NCBI RefSeq assembly: GCF_040811775.1
Contig: NZ_JBFNXW010000003.1
Coordinates: 186,001-250,000 of the forward strand
Direction of reading: 5' to 3'
Source: Balneola sp. MJW-20
Lineage (GTDB): Bacteria; Bacteroidota; Rhodothermia; Balneolales; Balneolaceae
DNA length: 64,000 bases
Shown: positions 44,982-54,457 of the stretch, in pieces
Position numbering within the stretch: the stretch's first letter is position 1
How the letters are laid out: the number at the start of each line of letters is the position of its first letter
Translations under genes and position numbers: made by a program
Notes under the pieces: model-generated
What the model saw: only the letters and a program-made list of their open reading frames with translations
What the model was told of the DNA's origin: nothing
Database searches by the model: none

Positions 44982-46805
44982 TCACATCATCGCATCTTTT
45001 TCAGCACTTATCCAGCGATCGATCTTGGTTTCAAGCACTTCAAGGGGCAGACTTCCGGTATTCAGCACCTGATTGTGGAATTCTTTAATGCTGAATGCAT
45101 CCCCAAGTTCCTCTTTCGCTCTTTCGCGGAGTTCAATGATCTTGAGCTGACCAATCTTATAGGAAAGTGCCTGGCCGGGCATCGACATATATCTTTCGAT
45201 CTCTGAGGTTATGGAAGCTTCTGATTCTGCTTCATTATTGAGTGAATATTCAATGGCTTCTTCCCGGGTCCAGCCTTTGGCATGAATACCGGTATCAACT
45301 ACCAGTCGGATCGCACGGTGCATCTCACTGCTGAGATTGCCGAAGTACTGGTAAGGATCTTTATAAAGACCCAGTTCATGACCGAGTGCTTCTGTATATA
45401 AGGCCCATCCTTCCACGTAAACACCGAGTCCTTCAGCATGCATAAATTCCGGCAGAGCCGCATTTTCCTGCTGTAGTGAGAGCTGATAATGGTGTCCAGG
45501 AATAGCTTCATGGAGGAAGAGACTTTCGTCAGCATACATATTGTAATTGTCGACATCGGGAATAGGCACATAAAAGATACCAGGACGGCTTCCGTCTTTG
45601 GATCCGGTATTATACTGAGCTGATGCAGAGGCCTCGCGGAATGCCTCGGTACGGCGGACCACAAAACCAGCTTTAGGGGTCATGTCAAAAAGATCCTTCA
45701 GGTATGGCTTCATGACCTCATGGATCCGCTCAAAGTTCTCGATCACCTGCTGTGGGTCATCAAAAGGCATAAGCTCGGGCTTCGACCTAACATGATCAAA
45801 AAAGGATTCCAGGTCTCCTTCAAAACCAACCTCATTCTTTACTTTCATCATTTCCCCGCGAATCCGGTCGACCTCATCCAGCCCGATCTGATGGATCTCA
45901 TCGGCAGTCAGGTCTGTACTGGTGTTTATGCGGATCATATATTGATAAAGCTCTTGTCCGCCGGGCATAGCACCGATACCGGAAGCCTCAGTTGTTGGTC
46001 CTGCAGGCAGATAGGTATTCTCTAAGTAGTTTTTAAGCTCCCGGTGTGTGGGTTTGAACTGATTCATGATCATGGATGCATAGGCATCGGTCAAACGCTG
46101 ACGGTCGGTATCGGAGATGCTTTCCGGCATATTTACGATAGGCTGATAGAATAAGTGTTCTTCGAGCGGATCAGTGATCAGCGGTTCCAGCTGACCGATC
46201 ATTCTTTCTGTCAGGATCTTTGGCCAGACATATCCCTTTTCGATACCCTCATCCATGCGCTCCCTGGCCGTTTCCAGGAATACAAAATAACCGTCCATGC
46301 GAGTCAGCCAGTTGTCATAATCTTCCACCGTTTCAAATGGCTGAGCATTGGTACCGCTTCCCAGCTGACCCATATACAAGTGCATAGAAAGAAACTGAGT
46401 CAGCGGCATAAGATCGAACATCGGAAGGCCATAAATGGGAGAGGCGATGACCGCCGGAGTCTGATCCAGCCCGTCAATTTTTGCCTGAAGATCCCATAGC
46501 AAGACTTCCCGGCTGATTGCCTGTTCCTGACTCAGACCATTTGTGTCGTATTTTTTTACCTCCTCAACATAGCGCTGATAGAAATCCTTCAGGTCTGTCA
46601 GGTATTCTTCAGATACCAGATCCGGAAACTGATCATTATAGCCTTGGATTCCAATATTAGTGGCTTCAAAAGGATTAAACTGCAGTCGTTCCTGATAATA
46701 TTCCTCAAAAACCTGATCTATAGGTTTGTCAGGAGCCGGACTGCTGCAGGCTGACCATATGAATGCGGTAAGCAGGGTAGAAAAAACAAGTAGATTCAGC
46801 TTCAT
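44982..46805 (-). CDS. DUF885 zinc peptidase-like lipoprotein
   Basis: A 607-residue protein when started at the ATG at 46803-46805, which gives a lipoprotein signal (MKLNLLVFSTLLTAFIWSAC, lipidation at the Cys). A longer frame up to 46949 would overlap the VOC gene and destroy this signal. The metal motif LFLHEAIPGHHYQLSL (HExxxHH) and the downstream EGWALYTEALGHELG are typical of DUF885, an M3/M32-like helical metallopeptidase group. Probably a periplasmic peptidase. 37 nt downstream of the VOC gene. Confidence 0.88.
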   Translation of the reverse strand: MKLNLLVFSTLLTAFIWSACSSPAPDKPIDQVFEEYYQERLQFNPFEATNIGIQGYNDQFPDLVSEEYLTDLKDFYQRYVEEVKKYDTNGLSQEQAISREVLLWDLQAKIDGLDQTPAVIASPIYGLPMFDLMPLTQFLSMHLYMGQLGSGTNAQPFETVEDYDNWLTRMDGYFVFLETARERMDEGIEKGYVWPKILTERMIGQLEPLITDPLEEHLFYQPIVNMPESISDTDRQRLTDAYASMIMNQFKPTHRELKNYLENTYLPAGPTTEASGIGAMPGGQELYQYMIRINTSTDLTADEIHQIGLDEVDRIRGEMMKVKNEVGFEGDLESFFDHVRSKPELMPFDDPQQVIENFERIHEVMKPYLKDLFDMTPKAGFVVRRTEAFREASASAQYNTGSKDGSRPGIFYVPIPDVDNYNMYADESLFLHEAIPGHHYQLSLQQENAALPEFMHAEGLGVYVEGWALYTEALGHELGLYKDPYQYFGNLSSEMHRAIRLVVDTGIHAKGWTREEAIEYSLNNEAESEASITSEIERYMSMPGQALSYKIGQLKIIELRERAKEELGDAFSIKEFHNQVLNTGSLPLEVLETKIDRWISAEKDAMM

Positions 46806-46842
46806 AATATTGATTTGATGTTTATCGATAAATTGGCTCAGA

Positions 46843-47229
46843 TCAGTTTTCGGAGAATAAGGCAACCCGGTTTCCTTCAGTATCTTCAATAACGGCCATG
46901 TACCCAAATTCGGGAGAGATCTGACGTTTGTGAATGGTGATTTTGCCACCTGCAGCTTCGACTCTGTTTTCTACCTGCTTTAGGTCCGGATTGGCATTTA
47001 AGTAGATCAGGGGGCCCTGAGTGTTACTCGGATGGTAGAAGTCAGGGTTTCTTATCAGAGAACCGCCGGTCTTATGCTCACCCCTGGGGAAAAGCGCCAT
47101 TTCCAGGTCATCCCCCATCTGCATGGTATGCATGCTGATCTGAAAGATCTGTTCATAGAACGTTACGGCCCGGCTCATATCTGTAACGGGTATCTCAAAC
47201 CAGGTTGCAGAAGCTTCTTTCTGATCCAT
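46843..47229 (-). CDS. VOC (glyoxalase/bleomycin-resistance fold) protein
   Basis: A 128-residue protein with two beta-alpha-beta-beta-beta modules: ATWFEIPVTDMSRAVTFYEQ at the N-terminus and VENRVEAAGGKITIHKRQI in the second half, ending GYMAVIEDTEGNRVALFSE. Possible metal residues are few (Glu at the ends of the strands), so catalysis is uncertain. Substrate unknown. Same strand as the flanking OYE and DUF885 genes. Confidence 0.82.
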   Translation of the reverse strand: MDQKEASATWFEIPVTDMSRAVTFYEQIFQISMHTMQMGDDLEMALFPRGEHKTGGSLIRNPDFYHPSNTQGPLIYLNANPDLKQVENRVEAAGGKITIHKRQISPEFGYMAVIEDTEGNRVALFSEN

Positions 47230-47305
47230 ATCCCATCTCCATTTAAATTATATGATTCCTATATAAGTCAGGAGGGGAATAAATACAACAGAAAAGAGCA
47301 GGATC

Positions 47306-48376
47306 TTAAATTTTTGCCCTTTTATACTGGTCCGGCCATTCAATGTCTTCATGAAGTTCAGGAGCAGATCTCAGAGGAAAATATGGATTCCTTAAGAATT
47401 CCCGGGCCATAATGATAAGATCAGCCTGACCCGAACGAAGGATAGTCTCCGCCTGCATAGCCTCCGTGATCATTCCTACTGCACCGGTTGAGATCCCGGA
47501 TTCTTTTCGGATCTGTTCTGAAAATGAAACCTGGTAACCCGGTCCGCCCTGGATCTTTTGCTGAGGGCTGTTTCCTCCAGAGGATACATCAATAAGGTCA
47601 ACTCCATTGTCCTTTAGGATAGAAGAAAGTTTTACTGACTGGGCTATATCCCATGATTCATTGTTTTCAACCCAGTCACTGGCAGATATTCTTACAAATA
47701 GAGGCTTGTCTTCGGGCCAGCTCTCACGAACAGCAGAAGTAAGTTCGACCAAAAGTCGAATACGGTTCTCAAAAGAACCTCCATACTTATCATTGCGATG
47801 ATTTGTGAGAGGAGAATAGAATTCATGGATCAGATAGCCATGGGCACCGTGTATTTCTATGATCTCAAAACCTGCCTCATGGGCTCTCCTGGCAGCGGCT
47901 TTGAAATCATCTTTAACTTTTTGAATTCCCTTGATGTTCAGTTCCTTAGGAACGGGATCGCCGTTTTCATAAGGCAGAGGACTGGGAGCTAAGATCTGCC
48001 AGCCTTTATCATGATGGGGCATATAGTCATTGCCTTCCCAGTTCTTATTTTTTGATCCTTTACGACCGGCATGGGCAAGCTGTATAGCAGGTATCGCCCC
48101 CTGTGCCTTAATGAAATCTGTTATCCGGCGTAAACCCTCAATATGTTCATCTTTCCAGATACCAAGATCGGCATAAGATATTCTTCCTTCGGGTGAAACA
48201 GCAGTGCCTTCGGTCATCACAATGCCGGCACCTCCAACAGCCCTGCTTCCGAGGTGAACCAGGTGCCAGTCATTTGAAAAACCATTTTCTGAAGAATACT
48301 GGCACATGGGGGAAACCATGATACGATTTCGGCTTTTAACCGATCGGAAAGAAATAGGAGAATAAAGATGTGACAT
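47306..48376 (-). CDS. Old yellow enzyme (YqjM-type NADPH dehydrogenase)
   Basis: FMN-dependent ene-reductase of 356 residues, started at the ATG at 48374-48376 (a TTG four codons upstream is possible). YqjM-class marks: FRSVKSRNRIMVSPMCQYS with the FMN-tuning Cys, IPAIQLAHAGRKGS, FEIIEIHGAHGYLIHEFYSPL, and TNHRNDKYGGSFENRIRLL. It reduces activated C=C bonds; the physiological substrate is not known. Divergent from hutU with about 170 nt between. Confidence 0.92.
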   Translation of the reverse strand: MSHLYSPISFRSVKSRNRIMVSPMCQYSSENGFSNDWHLVHLGSRAVGGAGIVMTEGTAVSPEGRISYADLGIWKDEHIEGLRRITDFIKAQGAIPAIQLAHAGRKGSKNKNWEGNDYMPHHDKGWQILAPSPLPYENGDPVPKELNIKGIQKVKDDFKAAARRAHEAGFEIIEIHGAHGYLIHEFYSPLTNHRNDKYGGSFENRIRLLVELTSAVRESWPEDKPLFVRISASDWVENNESWDIAQSVKLSSILKDNGVDLIDVSSGGNSPQQKIQGGPGYQVSFSEQIRKESGISTGAVGMITEAMQAETILRSGQADLIIMAREFLRNPYFPLRSAPELHEDIEWPDQYKRAKI

Positions 48377-48546
48377 AGTACAGTTCAATTGAAATTGCTT
48401 TTATAAGACAAACAGAACGTTATGAGGGTTCATATCATGTTTTAGATACGCATAAAATTGCTAAAATGAATAGTGCATAATACATTGTGGGAAAGAGAAT
48501 TAGATCGGGAATCAGGAAGCTGAAAACTTCCTTAAATTTGGTGGAA

Positions 48547-50217
48547 ATGAAGCTTAAAAATTTTCTGAAGCAGTATGCTTCTCATCCGGACTATAAAGCC
48601 CCGACCGGGGAAAAGCTTAATGCAAAAAGCTGGCAGACAGAAGCTCCATTAAGAATGCTTCTCAATAACCTCGATGAGGAAGTAGCCGAAGATCCGTCAG
48701 AGTTTATTGTGTATGGAGGTAACGGGCAGGCTGTTCGTAACCGCAAGGCGCTGGAAAAGATCATTGAAATTTTACTGGAGCTGGATGAAGAACACAGTTT
48801 ACTGGTGCAATCCGGTAAACCGGTCGGGATCGTCAGAACACACCCTCAGGCTCCGCGGGTACTGATCGCAAACAGTAACCTGGTTCCAAAGTGGGCAAAC
48901 TGGGACCACTTCAATGAATTGAAAGAGCGTGGTTTGATGATGTACGGGCAAATGACCGCCGGGTCCTGGATCTATATCGGCACACAGGGAATTTTGCAGG
49001 GTACATACGAGACTTTTGCGGCCTGTGCCCGTGAACATTTCGGAAAGGATCTAAGAGGAAAACTGCTGGTTACCGGCGGACTTGGCGGGATGGGGGGAGC
49101 TCAACCGCTTGCGGCAACTATGGCAGGAGCCACATTTCTCGGGGTTGATATAGATCCTAAGAGGATCGAAAAGAGGATGAAAACAAGATATATAGATCGT
49201 ATGACCGACTCTTATGATGAAGCCATCAGCTGGGTCATTGAAGCGAAAATGCAGGAAAAGAATCTGTCTGTAGGTCTGGTTGGAGATATCGGGGATGTGC
49301 TGGAGTTACTCATCAGAGATAATATCATTCCCGATGTTCTGACGGATCAGACCTCTGCCCATGATCCTCTTAACGGATATGTGCCACACGGAATCACCCT
49401 GAAAGAAGCCTTAGAGTTAAGAAAAAAGGATCCTGAAGAATATACGTCCCGGGCGATTGAAAGTATGGCAAGGCATGTCCGTTATATGCTTGAGCTGATG
49501 GATCGGGGATCCATAACATTTGATTACGGAAATAACCTCCGGGCCTATGCAGAGCAGGGCGGAGTAAAAAGAGCATTTGATTTTCCGGGATTTGTACCGG
49601 CATATGTCAGGCCGCTCTTTTGTGAAGGAAAAGGGCCATTCCGCTGGGCTGCGTTGTCAGGTGACCCAGAGGACATCTATACAACGGACCAGGCTTTGAT
49701 GGAGGCATTCCCGGAAAATACGCATCTGATTAACTGGCTCAAACAGGCTAAAGAGAAGATCGCATTCCAGGGATTGCCCTGCCGGATCTGCTGGCTGGGA
49801 ATGGGTGAGCGTGAGAAAGCCGGTCTTATTTTCAATGACCTGGTCCGGACAGGAAAGGTGAAGGCACCGATCGTAATTGGCCGGGATCATCTCGACTGTG
49901 GATCGGTAGCATCGCCTAACCGGGAAACGGAAGGTATGAAAGACGGAACAGATGCCGTGAGTGACTGGCCCCTTCTTAACCTGATGTCTAATGCAACCGG
50001 CGGAGCTACCTGGGTGAGTTTTCATCATGGAGGCGGAGTGGGAATGGGATTCAGTCAGCACGCTGGAATGGTGGTAGTGGCCGATGGAACCGAACGAGCC
50101 GAGCAGTGCCTCAAAAGGGTGCTGTATAATGATCCTGCTATGGGAATCTTCAGGCATCATGATGCAGGATATAAAATTGCCACAGAAGTAGGTAAAGATC
50201 ACGATCTGATCATTTAA
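48547..50217 (+). CDS. hutU: Urocanate hydratase
   Basis: Second enzyme of histidine breakdown, converting urocanate to imidazolonepropionate with tightly bound NAD+. 556 residues from the ATG at 48547 (the GTG at 48487 adds 20 non-conserved residues). NAD-binding [15 protein letters not shown], catalytic Cys in [13 protein letters not shown] and the end [17 protein letters not shown] are diagnostic. The hut genes run hutU-hutI-hutG with gaps of 6 nt and an overlap; hutH (histidine ammonia-lyase) is not in the window. Confidence 0.97.
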   Translation: MKLKNFLKQYASHPDYKAPTGEKLNAKSWQTEAPLRMLLNNLDEEVAEDPSEFIVYGGNGQAVRNRKALEKIIEILLELDEEHSLLVQSGKPVGIVRTHPQAPRVLIANSNLVPKWANWDHFNELKERGLMMYGQMTAGSWIYIGTQGILQGTYETFAACAREHFGKDLRGKLLVTGGLGGMGGAQPLAATMAGATFLGVDIDPKRIEKRMKTRYIDRMTDSYDEAISWVIEAKMQEKNLSVGLVGDIGDVLELLIRDNIIPDVLTDQTSAHDPLNGYVPHGITLKEALELRKKDPEEYTSRAIESMARHVRYMLELMDRGSITFDYGNNLRAYAEQGGVKRAFDFPGFVPAYVRPLFCEGKGPFRWAALSGDPEDIYTTDQALMEAFPENTHLINWLKQAKEKIAFQGLPCRICWLGMGEREKAGLIFNDLVRTGKVKAPIVIGRDHLDCGSVASPNRETEGMKDGTDAVSDWPLLNLMSNATGGATWVSFHHGGGVGMGFSQHAGMVVVADGTERAEQCLKRVLYNDPAMGIFRHHDAGYKIATEVGKDHDLII

Positions 50218-50223
50218 AATAAT

Positions 50224-51465
50224 ATGAGTGACAAGAAATTATATGGTCCTTTTACTCAGCTGATAACCATGCATGCGCTTCCGCTGCATGGCAGTCTAAA
50301 AGACGAGGAGCTACCGGTCACCGAATACGGTGGAGTCCTGGTCGAGAATGGCTATGTGACCGCAATTGGAAACTTCGATACCCTAAAAGATGAAAATCCG
50401 GACAGTAAAATGCTTCTGGAAGGAAAAGGACCATTAACAGCTATACCCGGACTGGTGGACTGTCATACCCATATATGCTGGGCCGGGGAAAGGTCAAAAG
50501 ATTATGCCATGCGGGTTGAAGGTAAAACCTATCTTGAGATCGCTAAGTCGGGTGGAGGTATAGCAGACACGGTGGAGGCTACACGAAATGCTTCCGATGA
50601 AGAACTCTTAACAGGGCTTTTGGAAAGAGCTGACAGGTTGCTGAAGATTGGGATAACTGTTGCGGAGGTAAAATCGGGATACGGTTTGAATAAAGAGGAT
50701 GAACTCAGAATTCTGAGAGTCATCAATAAGGCCAATGAGCAGACCCCACTAGAACTGGTTCCTACTTTTCTGGGAGCGCATATCAAACCAAAGGATTTTA
50801 TCGGGCCTCATGAGGACTACCTGAAAATACTCATTGAAGAGGTCATGCCGGTGATCAAAAAAGAAGAGTTATGTGAGAGGGCCGATATTTTTGTTGAGGA
50901 GGGTGCTTTTGATATAAAGATGGCTGATAAGTATATCAGGAGTCTGCAGGATCTGGATATGCAGGTTACCGTACATGCAGATCAGTTTCATCCCGGAGGA
51001 GCTAAGCTTGCTATCAGGAATAAATGTGTATCTGCTGATCACCTTGAAAATACGGATGCCGAAACCATTGAGGCATTTGCAAACCGTGAAACTGTGGCGG
51101 TTGCCTTACCCGGAGCTTCTCTGGGACTGGGAATGCAGCAAGCTCCCTGCAGAAAATTGCTGGATAACGATGCCTGTCTTGCGATCGCATCCGACTGGAA
51201 TCCCGGATCAGCTCCAATGGGAGACCTGTTGACACAGGCGTCCATTCTTGGAGCTTCAGAAAAATTGAGTATCAGTGAGACCCTGGCGGGAGTGACCTGC
51301 CGGGCAGCATTCGCACTCAGGATGGATGCCGGTGTGATCCATGTAGGTTCAAGAGCACGGATTGCAGTTTTCCCCACAGATGATGTACGGAATATATTCT
51401 ATCATCAGGGTCAATTGAAGCCGATATACACCATTATCGAAAATGATTGTATCTCGCATGGATAA
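50224..51465 (+). CDS. hutI: Imidazolonepropionase
   Basis: Third enzyme of the hut pathway; opens the imidazolone ring to N-formimino-glutamate. 413 residues of the amidohydrolase superfamily: metal ligands in VDCHTHICWAGERS, VTVHADQFHPGGA, CVSADHLENTD and IASDWNPGSAP. LGAHIKPKDF is the usual substrate loop. Cytoplasmic. Lies 6 nt after hutU, and its end overlaps the start of hutG. Confidence 0.96.
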   Translation: MSDKKLYGPFTQLITMHALPLHGSLKDEELPVTEYGGVLVENGYVTAIGNFDTLKDENPDSKMLLEGKGPLTAIPGLVDCHTHICWAGERSKDYAMRVEGKTYLEIAKSGGGIADTVEATRNASDEELLTGLLERADRLLKIGITVAEVKSGYGLNKEDELRILRVINKANEQTPLELVPTFLGAHIKPKDFIGPHEDYLKILIEEVMPVIKKEELCERADIFVEEGAFDIKMADKYIRSLQDLDMQVTVHADQFHPGGAKLAIRNKCVSADHLENTDAETIEAFANRETVAVALPGASLGLGMQQAPCRKLLDNDACLAIASDWNPGSAPMGDLLTQASILGASEKLSISETLAGVTCRAAFALRMDAGVIHVGSRARIAVFPTDDVRNIFYHQGQLKPIYTIIENDCISHG

Positions 51466-52420
51466 GCAATTCTACCGGCAAACGGATAAAGATGTATGGT
51501 CGGGAAGAGTCGATGATAAGGATGATACTGATCAGTTCAGACTTCATCAGGTGGTCGACTGCAGGTCTCTGATGGATAATGAACCGGTATCCGAAAGAGT
51601 GATGATCGGTTTTGCCTCGGATGAGGGAGTAAAGCGAAATCAGGGACGAGTGGGTGCTAAAGAGGGTCCGGATCATCTTAGAAAAAATGTTAGTTCCATA
51701 AGCTGGCACGAGCCAAGACATCGGGTAACTGATCTTGGAAATATTTTGGTTGCTAATGATGAACTTGAAAGAGCTCAGAAGTATCTCGGTCAAACAATAC
51801 ATAAGCTCCTCCTAAAAGGTAAACAGCTGATCGTGATCGGGGGCGGGCATGAAACAGCATTCGGGCATTATCTAGGGGTGGCAGATTTTCTGAGAGAAAA
51901 GCATCTGAGTGCAAAGTTAGGTATCGTGAATATTGATGCTCATTTCGATCTTCGGCCGGTGGGAGAGGCAGGACATTCCGGTTCACCCTTCCTGCAGGCA
52001 CATGAGCATGCAGCAGCGTCTGGGATGGATCTGAAATATTTCGTTTATGGAATCAATAAAGACAACAATACAGCTTCATTATTCCGGAAAGCAGAAGATC
52101 TGGATGTGCAATATTGCTCAAACCGTGAAGTGTTAGAACGGGAGGGTGCATCGCTCCAGAAGCTGAAGGAATTTATGGATGGCCGCTCACATATTTATCT
52201 GACCATATGCCTTGATGTGTTTGACGCTTCGATTGCACCGGGAGTAAGTGCACCTGCATGGAATGGGATAGGACTTCGGCATTCACAGAAGGTGATCGAC
52301 CTGATCAGGTCTGAGAACAAGTTGGTAAGTGCGGATATCTGTGAACTGAATCCGGTGTATGATATCGACAACCGTACGGCCAGAACAGCCGGAACACTAT
52401 TTAGTCAGCTTATCCGGTAG
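51458..52420 (+). CDS. hutG: Formimidoylglutamase
   Basis: Last step of the pathway, producing glutamate and formamide. Ureohydrolase (arginase) fold with Mn ligands in GGGHETAFGH, NIDAHFDLRP and CLDVFDASIAPGVSAP. 320 residues from the ATG at 51458 (MDKQFYRQTDKDVWSGRVD); an ATG at 51443 in the same frame is less typical. Its start overlaps hutI by 8 nt, and its stop overlaps the convergent EamA gene by 24 nt. Confidence 0.94.
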   Translation: MDKQFYRQTDKDVWSGRVDDKDDTDQFRLHQVVDCRSLMDNEPVSERVMIGFASDEGVKRNQGRVGAKEGPDHLRKNVSSISWHEPRHRVTDLGNILVANDELERAQKYLGQTIHKLLLKGKQLIVIGGGHETAFGHYLGVADFLREKHLSAKLGIVNIDAHFDLRPVGEAGHSGSPFLQAHEHAAASGMDLKYFVYGINKDNNTASLFRKAEDLDVQYCSNREVLEREGASLQKLKEFMDGRSHIYLTICLDVFDASIAPGVSAPAWNGIGLRHSQKVIDLIRSENKLVSADICELNPVYDIDNRTARTAGTLFSQLIR

Positions 52421-53353
52421 ATTTTCCTTCAGGGTATCAACGGGCACTTTTTGCCCAGGATTACGTGGCATGGCGGCCCTCTTTTTTCTACCCGAAAGAG
52501 CGATAGTATTTCCTCCGAGTATCAGAAAGGCTCCTGTAAAGCTGCTGCCGGTCCATTGATAATTTTCAAATACCGTGGAAATGACCAGTGCAATAATCGG
52601 AGCGATCAGGCTTACATAAGCGGCTTTGCTCGCACCAATATTGCCAATCAGAGTCAGGTAAGCACCGAAAGCGATCACGGATCCGAATATGGATAAGTAT
52701 AACAGGGATCCGATATAAGATGGGCTGCTTTCAAAGGTTATAGTTTTGCCGGCTATCAGGGCGATGATCAGCATAGCCGCTGCGCCATAGGTCATACCAA
52801 AAGCATTGGAAGGAATCACCGGGATGCCGGCTTTCTGGTTGCGTGCCGAAGTTATATTGCCAAGCGAAGCAATGTAGGTCCCGGAAAGAGCCAGTGCGAC
52901 CCCAAGGATCTTGCTGTCCGAAAAGGAGAAGCCTGCCAGGTCCTGCCGGAAAACCAGTGCAGTACCTATCAGACCAAGCAGTCCTCCGAGGATGACCCTG
53001 CTTTCAAAAGGGGTCTTCAGAAAGATCCGGCTGTTAATGATATTAAGGAAAACGAGGAGGGAGAAGATGAGTCCTACGAGACCGCTGGTCAGGTATAATT
53101 CTGATACGTATATAAGCCAGTAATTAAAGCCAAAGATGAGCACTCCCTGCAATAGTATGAATCCATGTTCCTTTCGGTTAAAGTCTAATTTCAAACCCCA
53201 AAACCGGCACACTACCAACATAAGGACTCCTGCTATTCCAAAGCGGTATATCACTGAAAAAACCGGATCCACGCTCCCCACCTGAAATTTGATCGCATAC
53301 CAGGTAGAGCCCCAGATGAGCATAGGTGTGAGAAAAAGTAAGATGTTTTTCAT
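52397..53353 (-). CDS. EamA/DMT-family transporter
   Basis: A 318-residue inner-membrane protein with ten hydrophobic segments in two EamA repeats. Start chosen at the ATG at 53351-53353 (MKNILLFLTPMLIWGSTWYA, the classical EamA opening); a longer frame to 53494 would run through the REP repeat. The GLVGLIFSLLVFLNIINSRI and SKAAYVSLIAPIIALVIS helices are typical. Likely exports a small metabolite; not specified. Its tail overlaps hutG by 24 nt in the opposite direction, and a REP half element lies just 8 nt before its start codon. Confidence 0.88.
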   Translation of the reverse strand: MKNILLFLTPMLIWGSTWYAIKFQVGSVDPVFSVIYRFGIAGVLMLVVCRFWGLKLDFNRKEHGFILLQGVLIFGFNYWLIYVSELYLTSGLVGLIFSLLVFLNIINSRIFLKTPFESRVILGGLLGLIGTALVFRQDLAGFSFSDSKILGVALALSGTYIASLGNITSARNQKAGIPVIPSNAFGMTYGAAAMLIIALIAGKTITFESSPSYIGSLLYLSIFGSVIAFGAYLTLIGNIGASKAAYVSLIAPIIALVISTVFENYQWTGSSFTGAFLILGGNTIALSGRKKRAAMPRNPGQKVPVDTLKENLPDKLTK

Positions 53354-53361
53354 TAGGGGGG

Positions 53362-53391
53362 ACTTTTCCAAAGTGGACACTTTTCTAAAGT
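53362..53391. repeat. REP-type half element left of the RAYT gene
   Basis: ACTTTTCCAAAGT (53362-53374), GGAC, ACTTTTCTAAAGT (53379-53391). It has the layout of the left half of the REPIN-like units. It sits between the start codon of the EamA gene and the divergent RAYT gene. Confidence 0.85.
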
Positions 53392-53461
53392 GCCAAATTA
53401 GATAGAAGTTTTTCTGTAAGCCAAAGAAATGAATATTTAATTTGGTTAAAAATTGAGAGAG

Positions 53462-54061
53462 ATGAGAAAACTTGAAGAGGGTAAATATTACCACATCTAT
53501 AATCGGGGAAATAACAGAGAAACTTTATTCTATTCGTCTGGCGACTACACAACTTTTCTTAAAAAATACTTTCATCATTGTTATCATATTTTTGATACTT
53601 ATGCTTTTTGCCTGATAAGAAATCACTTTCATTTCTTGGTTAAAGTACGCTGTTTACAGGAACAAGAATTCATCTGGGAAAATTATTCAACACATATAAA
53701 AGGCCTCCAGGCACCTTATAAGCACCTTTCTAATTTATTTAGCTCGCATGCTCAATCCATCAATAGGCGGGAAAACAGAACAGGAAGCTTATTCCAGAAA
53801 AATTTTAAAAGAAGAGAGATAGAGGATCGGGAATACTTTTATCAGGTCTTTATTTATATACACGGAAATCCATTTAAGCATGAAATTCCGGTAGAGATTG
53901 AAGACTATCCATACTCGTCATTCCAATATTACTATTATGATGAAAAGCCTGAGTACCCAATCAATCTTGATTTCCCTATTGATTATTTTGGAGGAATCGA
54001 GAATCTGGTTGGAGCTCATTTCGAGACTTTTCCAAAGTCTAGACTTTGGAAAAGTCCCTAA
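53462..54061 (+). CDS. REP-associated tyrosine transposase (RAYT)
   Basis: A 199-residue single-strand HUH nuclease of the Y1 (TnpA_REP) class. HUH motif is NHFHFLV with His55 and His57 after YAFCLIR; the nucleophile is Tyr132 in VFIYIHGNPFKH. The N-terminus KYYHIYNRGNNRE is typical of the family. I start it at ATG 53462 (a TTG at 53453 is in frame). REP-type repeats flank it, and its last 11 codons (from 54026) are inside the right-hand palindrome, which also places the stop just after it. RAYTs cleave and join REP hairpins; this one is presumably the mobiliser of the dispersed ACTTT-NNN-AAAGT family. Confidence 0.92.
   Translation: MRKLEEGKYYHIYNRGNNRETLFYSSGDYTTFLKKYFHHCYHIFDTYAFCLIRNHFHFLVKVRCLQEQEFIWENYSTHIKGLQAPYKHLSNLFSSHAQSINRRENRTGSLFQKNFKRREIEDREYFYQVFIYIHGNPFKHEIPVEIEDYPYSSFQYYYYDEKPEYPINLDFPIDYFGGIENLVGAHFETFPKSRLWKSP
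54025..54056. repeat. Perfect 32-bp palindrome at the RAYT 3' end
   Basis: GACTTTTCCAAAGTCT (54025-54040) followed by its exact reverse complement (54041-54056). It joins the two outer REP units (TCC and GGA centres) with a 4-nt CTAG linker. It lies within the RAYT coding sequence up to 5 nt before its end. Confidence 0.92.
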
Positions 54062-54096
54062 CTGATCGATCCCTAAAAAAGGAAAACACTATTCCT

Positions 54097-54429
54097 TTAC
54101 CCCACGCAATTCACACATCTTGTAGTATGTGGCATATACTCCAGTCTGCCGAAGGGAATTTCATCACCGCATTTAGTACAGTTCCCAAACCCATCCGTGG
54201 GACTCTTCTCGAGAGCATTCTCAAGACGCTTCAATAACTTTTTTTTATCCCTTAGCGAGGCTTCATTGATGCTTTTGTTATTGATGGCATCCATCCGTGA
54301 TAACCGCCCAATTGATGCATCCAGGGATACCGGCTTGGTGAGTTCGGTAAGTTCTTCGATCGCGGACTTTGTCTCTTCGATACGATCTTCGATGATGCTG
54401 ATAAGTTTAGCTTTTTCTTCCAGAGTCAT
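54097..54429 (-). CDS. DksA/TraR-type zinc-finger protein
   Basis: A 110-residue protein: an N-terminal helical region (LIEDRIEET-like heptads; residues 3-75) and a C4 finger with Cys84, Cys87, Cys105 and Cys108 (GNCTKCGDEIPFGRLEYMP then RCVNC). The family binds RNA polymerase in its secondary channel; the coiled-coil tip Asp pair of DksA is not obvious here (TLEEKAKLISIIEDRIEE), so activity is open. It is 28 nt after the glycosyltransferase gene and could be the last gene of that operon. Confidence 0.8.
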   Translation of the reverse strand: MTLEEKAKLISIIEDRIEETKSAIEELTELTKPVSLDASIGRLSRMDAINNKSINEASLRDKKKLLKRLENALEKSPTDGFGNCTKCGDEIPFGRLEYMPHTTRCVNCVG

Positions 54430-54457
54430 GATCGGTAGATCTTGTGATAAGGATGCA

